Assembly: GCA_029204225.1 (NCBI GenBank)
Contig: MU832645.1
Location: 1-64,000 of the forward strand
Direction: 5' to 3'
From: Diphasiastrum complanatum
Taxonomy: Eukaryota; Streptophyta; Lycopodiopsida; Lycopodiales; Lycopodiaceae
Length of the DNA: 64,000 bases
Translations under genes and position numbers: made by a program
The notes under the pieces: generated by a model
The model's input: the letters and a program-made list of their open reading frames with translations, nothing else
What the model was told of the DNA's origin: nothing
Databases searched by the model: none
In this document: positions 57,500-64,000 of the stretch, piece after piece
Position numbering within the stretch: the stretch's first letter is position 1
Layout of the letters: each line of letters opens with the position of its first letter

Positions 57500-58519
57500 C
57501 AGACAAATAATCAGTCACGAAGAATTACAGAAACACATACATTCTGAGACGAAGCTGAACGCAATAAGAAGATAATATTGATTCAGTATGAAAGCAAAAC
57601 ACATGTAAATGAGTACAACAAGTTATGGATCGAAGCCGCGTACCGTAAGCTATCTCTGAGCGGCTAAAATATAAGTCTGAATTAAGCGCAACTACTGATA
57701 AGTAGTAAACACAATAGCAATCTCTAATCAACTCTAAAGAACTGAGCTAGAATGCTCAAGAGTGTTCAAGCTCGCAGACTTGAGAGAGAGCTAACTATTC
57801 AATACTTGATCTCTAATTGATTAAGATGTTGAAATATGAACAACTATTTATACTAAGCAATTAGGTCGTCAAATGCGGTTGCTAGTTGGTTGGAGTCTGC
57901 TGGCATTCATCCAGTTCTTCTCAGAAGTTGCTTGCTGATAAGCAGTGACATTTAGTCGTAAACAGTCTGTTTGCATACGTGAACGTGACTGTCTGTAGAA
58001 ATAAACGTAACTATCATCAGGGAGAAAGCAAAAAAATACAACTTTTGTGAGAAATGCGACAATGTCGCAAAATCTCATTTCTTGAATATTTGATAGCCCC
58101 ACATTTTGCCAAAGTCTTTTCCTTAACATTTGAGGCACTTTGAAAAATGCGAAAAATGAGACACTACATTTTTACTCACAATTTTTGACAGGCAAAAAAT
58201 GCGAAAAACGCGACACTGCATTTTTACTCAAAATTCCTAACAGGCAAAAAATGCGAAAAATGCGACACTGTATTTTTACTTGCAATTTTTGACAGTGTCG
58301 CTTAAGAGAAAATTGACTGTAGCAAAAAGGCGATAGTGTCGGGTTTTGTAGTGAGAGAAAATTTCTGACATTGTTGTCAAACTCCATGTATTTTTGTAGA
58401 CTGTGTAAAAACACTTGTAATTCTACAAACTGTGTAAAACACGGAAGAATCCGCAGAACTGGATAAACAACTGGATGAAGATTAAAAACCGATTAAGGAA
58501 GGAGAATAATCCAACAGTA
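57500..58519 (-). mobile_element. Solo LTR (family F), minus strand
   Basis: On the minus strand it begins TGTTGGATTATTCTCC at about 58519, matching the start of the copia LTR at 10178 (TGTTGGAGTTATTCTTTCTCC), and shares TGTAGACTGTGTAAAAACAC with 10560-10600. No coding region or primer site lies on either side, so it looks like a solo LTR. The lower end is approximate. Confidence 0.65.
58149..58304. repeat. Three-copy 52-bp tandem repeat inside the LTR
   Basis: Units begin with GCGAAAAA at 58149, 58201 and 58253, each with (C/G)GACACTG(C/T)ATTTTTACT-like continuation and AGGCAAAAAAT at the junction. Confidence 0.85.
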
Positions 58520-59231
58520 CGGATTCAAATTTATAGGGCTAGGACTCAAAAGATTCAAAATAGTCATTATAAAATGTGGAGAGAGAGAATTTGGGGGGAC
58601 CTAAAAGCTAAAATTTAGTGACATGTGGGTGTTGGTTGGTTGCAAAGTAGTAGCCTAGGTGGAAGGGTCAAGGAAGGTGGCCCTTTCTTGATGTAAAAAC
58701 ATTTTACTTCTTATTTTTTTCATAATTTTTTTTAGCACATGCTTTCTGGGCAAAAGGTGCATGAAAAATAAGGTAAAACATTTTTTACGTGAATGCAAAT
58801 AGTAAATCTCCATTTGATTATTGTTGTTGGTTTCATACTCGTTGAGAACCTAGGGATGTAAGAAAAAGAGTACTTAATTTTTTTGCTATCAATGACTTGC
58901 ATAGAAAAGTACATCTAACGCGTGTGCATGCTTGCAAGAAAAGAAGGGGGATGTGAATTTTTTGAGATTCACTACTGCATGACATAGCTTTTTGTGTGCA
59001 CATACCCATATAATTTAAGACATTAACATTAATTTAAACTTTTGCATAAATTTAGGTGACCAACTTGAACACATTCTAATCTCTTTTGTGAACAAGGCAA
59101 TGCCCAACAAGCACAAAGCACAAAGGAGAAAGTGATTTCAAGGTCTTGGACCTCCAAAAGTACCTTAAAATTCAAGTGTGAATGGGGGTAGGGGAGTGGG
59201 GGGATGTGGGGCCAAACATAAACCATACCAG

Positions 59232-59295
<64 letters not shown>

Positions 59296-59772
59296 CATGT
59301 TGAACAGGTCGATTGTGGGTAGAGGAGAAGAGAAGATCATAGACAAAATTCTTTGAAGGGCATTTGAAGTGCATTTGAAATGCTTGAAAATTACATGTGC
59401 ATATAAATTTTTTTAAAGAGATAACATGTGACTTTAGAAATTCGGAAAAACAAAAGTTTTTAAAAAGAGATAAAGGTGTAAAAGGGCAAGAGAGAGAAGA
59501 AGAGGCCTCCATATGAGAGAGATAGAGAGAGGGGCGCTGTTTTTTAATTTTTTAGGGTTTTTTTTTTTTTTTTTAGGTTGCACAAGAAAAAATAGCAATA
59601 ATGTAAAGTGAGTAGAAAAAATAGCAATAATGTAAAGTGAGTTTGAGAGAGTGAGAGAGAGATAGAGAGAGAGAGAGAGAGGGGTGTTAATAGGCCGTGA
59701 GGGAGACAGCGCACGGTAGAGGAAAAGAAGACAAGATACACTCTTCGGAACCTTGCTAACTTCACTAGGCTC
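58520..59772. other. Promoter-side spacer with GA tracts
   Basis: No gene. A GA microsatellite of about 54 bp lies at 59236-59289 and shorter GA tracts lie at 59518-59533 and 59643-59682; AAAAATAGCAATAATGTAAAGTGAG is duplicated 33 bp apart near 59588 and 59621. The last 90 bp should hold the 5' UTR of the gene at 59773. Confidence 0.55.
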
Positions 59773-60309
59773 ATGGATTCATCGGCGTTGTTCGCAGGAG
59801 TGCGACTCGACAAGAAGCGATTCGCAGCTGATATCAAACGATTCAAAGTGCGATTTGAGATCTCCTTTCTAGCTACGTGATAAAAAAGCTACGGCCATTG
59901 TCTTGTGTTTTCAGTTCTTGATTTGGTCCCTTGTTAAAGTAAGTGGCTGTTATTTTTTTGCAGAGGAAGAAAGACCCGTCTTTTGATAATGCTGCTTATG
60001 ATAGCACTATAGAAATGAAGCAGGAAATTCATTCTCTTTTCAATCCTGAGGAATCAATCGAGGGAGCCAAGAAGAGAGTGAAGAAGAATCGGGATGGTGA
60101 TTCATCTGTCGATGCATTTTTTTGTTATTTGTTTTTGGGGTTTTGTAAATATTGTCATCGAAGTGGACCTTTAAACGAAATGTCATTAACTGACTTGTTT
60201 CACAGAAGCTGCAGAGAATGTAAACGTGTTCACTGCTTCAATGGTTCCCACTGGCGTGCTTAAGCCAGAAGTACAAGAACAAGAACGAGTTGGTGCTAAG
60301 AAAATTGAA
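59773..60309 (+). CDS. Probable DEAD-box RNA helicase, first three exons (ROK1/RH57-like)
   Basis: Exon 1 59773-59847 (MDSSALFAGVRLDKKRFAAD...), exon 2 59964-60096 (RKKDPSFDNAAYDSTIEMKQ...) and exon 3 60206-60309 (...AENVNVFTASMVP, ending GAKKIE) splice in phase. Sites are TTTTGCAG, G|GTGATT, TTCACAG and a strong donor GTGAGT at 60310; the exon 1 donor (AAA|GTGCGA) is weak. The start L-F-(A/G)-G-x-R-x-(D/N)-K-K-R-F-A resembles the N-terminus of ROK1-type DEAD-box helicases (plant RH57), proteins of ribosomal small-subunit maturation, in which a phrase like GF-x-VF follows. The helicase core itself is not in the window. Either the rest lies beyond the LINE at 61192-64000, or this is a truncated copy. 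The name rests on about 100 residues. Confidence 0.45.
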
Positions 60310-60947
60310 GTGAGTACAACATCTGCCATCATTCTGATTTCATCGTGTGATTCTGCAATGCTCTACACTGTTACATGTAGGTATTATACATCGCTACCCT
60401 GGTCTTTTAACCTAGTCGGTCAAGATTTAGCCAAATGGAATGGTCACGTAATTTCGCTTATTTGGGGCGAGTTCAGCTCAGAAATTTGGCGAGTGGAGCC
60501 ATTTTTGTCTGGTCAATTGTGATATGGGTTAGGAAAAGAGATTTCCAGGCCTCTTAAATACGCCCAAATAGACTTGAATTGAGCCCACAATAGACATGCT
60601 TTTGGTTTTGAAAATAGGGCTTTTTGGAGCTCTTTTCATGTATTTATAATATTGCAACGCACAAATAGCCGAAAAATACATGAAACATTTTAATTTGTCA
60701 TTATTTTCGCATGGCTTTATCCTGAGAAAATTATAGTCAATTCTGAACCCCCTCAGCCCTATTAAAAAAGAAAAACAAAATTGAAAATAAAATAAAACCT
60801 GTATAGGTTGTAACAGACATGACGCATCCTATTTTTTTTTCCTGGACGCGTCCAGCGGACGCGTTCGGGCCTCGGACGCATTTTTTTAAAATTTAAGAAA
60901 AAAGGTTGCGCGCGGGCAGTGTGTGTTTGAGTTGATTTGTGTGTGCA

Positions 60948-61027
<80 letters not shown>

Positions 61028-61103
61028 TGTGTGTGTGTGTATGAGACATGGTGTGTGTGTGAGTTTAGGGTTTAGGGTGTGCGTGCTTGGCTTTAGGGTT
61101 TAG

Positions 61104-61191
<88 letters not shown>
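60310..61191. other. Intron-like DNA with microsatellites
   Basis: Follows the donor at 60310. Contains CpG-rich TGGACGCGTCCA (palindrome, 60842), (GT)n at 60943-60961, (GA)n at 60961-61022, two or three TTTAGGG units near 61063 and 61091, (GA)n at 61106-61155 and (GAAA)n at 61154-61191. No coding exon is seen. Confidence 0.7.
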
Positions 61192-61193
<2 letters not shown>

Positions 61194-61353
61194 TTTATCA
61201 ATGTCCTTGAATACCCTAAGGTACATAGGACTAAGAAAAGGTACATGTCAAGTGTGCACATAGGAGCTTAAAGCTCAATCATCTATAAAACTAAATAATT
61301 GCAAATACAATGCATAAAGACAGCTGGCCCAGTCAGGATCCAATAGCCTGGAA

Positions 61354-62742
61354 TCATATATCACGATGCCCATCAGCATGAAAGAAATGGTGGATGGTAT
61401 GCTGTGAAGGTGTGATTAGATGTGCCCTGGACCTCTGTCGCCGGATAGGCCGTCGGTGTCGTCTCTGCTGCCGTGACGCTCTGGGCTGTGATCTAATAAC
61501 TGACTGTCTCTCTGGTCGTCGACATGGTCTCTGATGCCGGTGTACGAAGGAGTCGGGAATCTCGGCCTCTCCATCTGAGTCGCTGCCTATGGGTACCTCG
61601 GATCTCTGTCTCCGACGGGATATGCACTCATCAATGCTCAGCTGTGTTAGGGAATGTGTACCATCTAGTCTCCTTCTCCTCAGGTCTGACATCTCTCGGA
61701 TCATCAGTGCGACACATCTAGGGTCCTCATAAGATATCAAGGTAGAAAGTATAACTGGGTGCTCTCTGAACAAGCAGTAGTACCGCCCCCGTATCTCATA
61801 GTAGGCTGGACATCTGAAGAGGAAATGTGACTCGTCCTCAGTCTCATTCATAACACACATGCTACAGAGCCGGTCCTCTCGTGGGGTGCCACTGTATCTG
61901 CGAGTCTCCTGCCGCATCATGAAAGACCTAGAGGTGTTGAACACCATAACCTTAGTCTTGGCCACATTCACTGACAAACCCCACCGTGTGCAGAAAGAAA
62001 GAAGAGCATCTAAGTGTCGCTGCAAACCCTCTCTCGTCTGTGAAAGCAAAACCACATCATCAACATAAAGGAGAATAGCAATAATGAGGTCGCCCAATGT
62101 ACAACCCTCCCCTCCATCACTCTGTATAACATGCTCTAGCTCGTCAATGTAAAGACCAAAAAGTGTAGGAGAGAGTGGACATCCCTGTTTGACACCAATA
62201 GTACTGACCACCTCTGGTGAAATAACTCCTGATAGTCGGACCCTGCCAATAACTCGCCTGTACAATGCTACTACTGCCTGTATAGTATCCTCCTGAAAGC
62301 CCCGATCATGAAGTCTCTGTATCAATAGATGCCTAGGCACAGAATCAAATGCCTTGCGGACATCCACAAAGCAGCAGTATACACGCTCCCTCTTGGCCTT
62401 AGCCTCCTCAATGATGGACCTCAAAGTAAAGATATGATCCGATGTAGTATATCCCGGTCTGAAACCCGCCTGTCCAATGGCATGGAGTGATCTAGCATCC
62501 ATCTCTGTACTGATCTCTGACTGTAGGATAGAATCATATACTTTGGCGAAGAGGTGACTGATCATAATGGTGCGGTAGTTGTCAGCTTTCATGGGGTCCC
62601 CGCCTTTGTGGATAGGGTGAATGAGGTTTGTGGACCATGGAGAGGGAAAATCAGAGGTGACAGCTCGGTTGAATAGGATGGAGAGAAAGGGTGAGAGGAT
62701 GTCGGGAGCATACTTTAGAAGTTCAGCCTCTAAGCTCATCAA
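61354..62742 (-). CDS. LINE reverse transcriptase and C-terminal zinc finger
   Basis: 462 codons, open. RT motifs: IHPIHKGGDPMKADNYRTI, then the catalytic Asp motif FVDVRKAFDSVPR, GVKQGCPLSPTLFGLYIDEL, and LLYVDDVVLLSQ with the YVDD-type pair. After VNVAKTKVMVFNTSRSF the sequence jumps to RRYSGTPREDRLCSMC, ETEDESHFLFRCPAYYEIRG, the C-terminal zinc-finger block (C-x2-C...H-x4-C). The thumb and connector, normally some 200 residues, are missing, yet the frame is kept: an in-frame deletion. The Arg-rich tail (RRHRRPIRRQRSR) follows. The start codon is nominal; the natural frame continues from 62723-63706 by frameshift. It would nick and copy RNA at the target if complete; as it stands it is unlikely to work. 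Confidence 0.88.
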   Translation of the reverse strand: MMSLEAELLKYAPDILSPFLSILFNRAVTSDFPSPWSTNLIHPIHKGGDPMKADNYRTIMISHLFAKVYDSILQSEISTEMDARSLHAIGQAGFRPGYTTSDHIFTLRSIIEEAKAKRERVYCCFVDVRKAFDSVPRHLLIQRLHDRGFQEDTIQAVVALYRRVIGRVRLSGVISPEVVSTIGVKQGCPLSPTLFGLYIDELEHVIQSDGGEGCTLGDLIIAILLYVDDVVLLSQTREGLQRHLDALLSFCTRWGLSVNVAKTKVMVFNTSRSFMMRQETRRYSGTPREDRLCSMCVMNETEDESHFLFRCPAYYEIRGRYYCLFREHPVILSTLISYEDPRCVALMIREMSDLRRRRLDGTHSLTQLSIDECISRRRQRSEVPIGSDSDGEAEIPDSFVHRHQRPCRRPERQSVIRSQPRASRQQRRHRRPIRRQRSRAHLITPSQHTIHHFFHADGHRDI

Positions 62743-63842
62743 TGTCTTTGGCTTTATGTGAATGGAGTCGTGTGATGGCCTTTTCTATAAGTTCGTTAGT
62801 GAATATGGCAGAAGTATCCGTGAGACAGGAGGTGGGAAGAGGAGGGGTATCTGGGATGGTGTACAATGATGTGGCATATGCGACCCAAGTGCTGAGGTTT
62901 GTGATCCGTGGTGGGGGTGACCGTGGAAGGAACCTCTTCCAGAATGAACCTGAGGAAGAACTAAAGAGGAGATCCATCAGTTTCTTACCCTGACCAATCT
63001 CGTATGCGATTTTCTTTTTTTTGGTGGTTCTGCGGTAGACACGAGATATGGTTTTGGTCATATGAGGAAGATGGGAGCAAGCATATATGAGGTTCTGATG
63101 TAGCTGGATGCATTCCTGATCATACCAGGGGTTATAGGGTCTATGACGTTGCTGGTCTTTGGGCCGTGGGGATGGAAAGGCAATGGAAGCTGCAGTATGG
63201 ATGGTCTGGACAAGAAAGAGGGACTGCTCCTCTAAAGTATGCTCATGTGGGAAATAGGTAAGGAGATCGGAGAGGGCTTCTCTGTATAGTGGTGTGTGAT
63301 GTGAAGTGTAGCAGTAGGTGGGTTTAGCTGTAGGGGTCGAAGAGAAAATAGGTGTGATGTGGAGATGACCGACAGAGAGTGAGAGATATGAATGATCAGA
63401 AAGAGTGGTGCGAAATGAAGTGAAGGAGAAACGGTGAACCCATGAAATAGTCGACGACGCTATGTCCTCCACTATGTGGGAAGCAAGTGTAGTCACCAGA
63501 GCCTGGCAGCTGAAGAAGGCCATTATAAATGGCCAGTCCATGAGCCTCACCCAACTGAAGCATCTGCTCCCCATATGATGTGACTGGACCCGCTGCATCC
63601 GCCGATCGCCGTATAAGACCAAGATCATCCCAATCAAGTGCATGTATCCGTTGTGGGTCATCTGCTGCTCTGTGAAATTCCGTTTGCCTAGACCCAGTCC
63701 TGGCATTGAAGTCCCCCGCTAGAAGAATATATCCTCGATCCTCATATCTGATAATGTCTGATGAAATATCCATGAAAGGTGACTCCTGAGGTGAAAGCTG
63801 ATGTCTATGGAGGGAAATAACAAATAGCCAAGAATATGTCAC
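62723..63842 (-). pseudogene. LINE endonuclease and linker, frameshifted
   Basis: Two overlapping frames. 63396-63842 holds the APE-type endonuclease middle (SPFMDISSDIIRYEDRGYIL, LAGDFNARTG, GLLQLPGSGDYTCFPHSGGH and VVDYFMGSP). 62723-63706 continues with LSDHSYLSLSV, the last endonuclease motif S-D-H, and then a linker (NPWYDQECIQLHQNLIYACS, SSGSFWKRFLPRSPPPRI, AITRLHSHKAKDIDELRG) that should lead directly into the RT frame. Catalytic D and H motifs remain, but a single protein cannot be translated. Confidence 0.85.
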
Positions 63843-64000
63843 GATCTAACTCCATCAACCTGTGGTCCAACCTGATCCAGATATAGCGAGCCTGCTCATG
63901 TCCATGCCGGGATCTTTCAGAGAGGGGTAGCATAGAGAGGCCACCAGGACCATAGCACATATGTTCTATGACCTGAACCTCCCCTTCGCATCTTTCGAGA

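Larger units (their letters stand above)
61192..64000 (-). mobile_element. LINE (non-LTR retrotransposon), truncated by window edge
   Basis: Minus strand. The 5' part enters from beyond 64000 with endonuclease sequence (HEQARYIWIRLDHRLMELDR, LLAGDFNARTG near 63710, VVDYFMGSP near 63440, TTLSDHSYLSL near 63400). A linker follows, then the RT at 61354-62742. Endonuclease and RT lie in three frames, so at least two frameshifts exist. The 3' UTR ends at GATAAAATC, directly joined to (TTTC)n at 61154-61191, which probably is its 3' tail. It lies downstream of three host exons and opposite to them. Confidence 0.9.

Noticed and set aside
61060-61100. Interstitial telomere tract (TTTAGGG)
   Set aside because: Only two to three units, interrupted; could be chance in GT-rich DNA.

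Overview
This window is nuclear DNA of a land plant. The evidence is a four-exon gene for chloroplast fructose-1,6-bisphosphatase with a transit peptide, GT-AG introns, and plant LTR retrotransposons primed by the initiator methionine tRNA site TGGTATCAGAGC. It also holds a LINE, a degenerate CACTA-type transposase, and very long GA/CT and CA microsatellites. The genome is repeat-rich and AT-rich. A fern or lycophyte would fit, but the sequence does not fix the lineage. I recognised no rRNA or tRNA gene and no CRISPR array.

Layout. 1-3149: remnants of Ty3/gypsy elements (reverse transcriptase, then gag) with a degenerate GCATCCGACG-type repeat between them. 3153-4965: a decayed Tnp2 (En/Spm, CACTA) transposase on the minus strand. 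4970-10410: nested LTR pieces, including a 540-bp LTR followed by three copies of the primer-binding motif, a tandem duplication of about 570 bp, and a copia 3' end with its LTR. 10934-18059: a 7.1-kb unit bounded by identical 37-bp terminal inverted repeats. It encodes an intron-bearing transposase-like gene, a passenger gene of unknown function and, convergently, a gene ending in a histone H3 fold. 18060-20870: no recognised gene. 21108-25253: the intact FBPase gene (minus), with its promoter near 25450. 25460-28980: AT-rich and microsatellite DNA.

29050-34448: an extra coiled-coil ORF of an LTR element, its 3' LTR, and a second inverted copy of that LTR. 34449-41119: microsatellites, two gypsy gag copies, and a minisatellite of about 31 bp between them. 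41353-51239: three copia elements (one plus, two minus), all truncated. 51246-56018: two direct copies of an LTR-like repeat around scrambled copia and gypsy fragments. 56223-56940: decayed exons of unknown origin. 57500-58519: a solo LTR of the same family as 9180-10178. 59773-60309: the first three exons of a probable DEAD-box RNA helicase (ROK1/RH57-like). 61192-64000: a LINE on the minus strand that runs off the window and may lie in an intron of that helicase gene.

Only FBPase looks like a complete working host gene; the helicase start may be a second. Most other coding sequence is mobile and dead, and many of its stop codons can be explained by C-to-T or G-to-A transitions, as expected for methylated and silenced DNA. 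The most unusual object is the 10934-18059 element: a DNA transposon of a type I cannot classify that appears to carry its own divergent histone H3-like protein.
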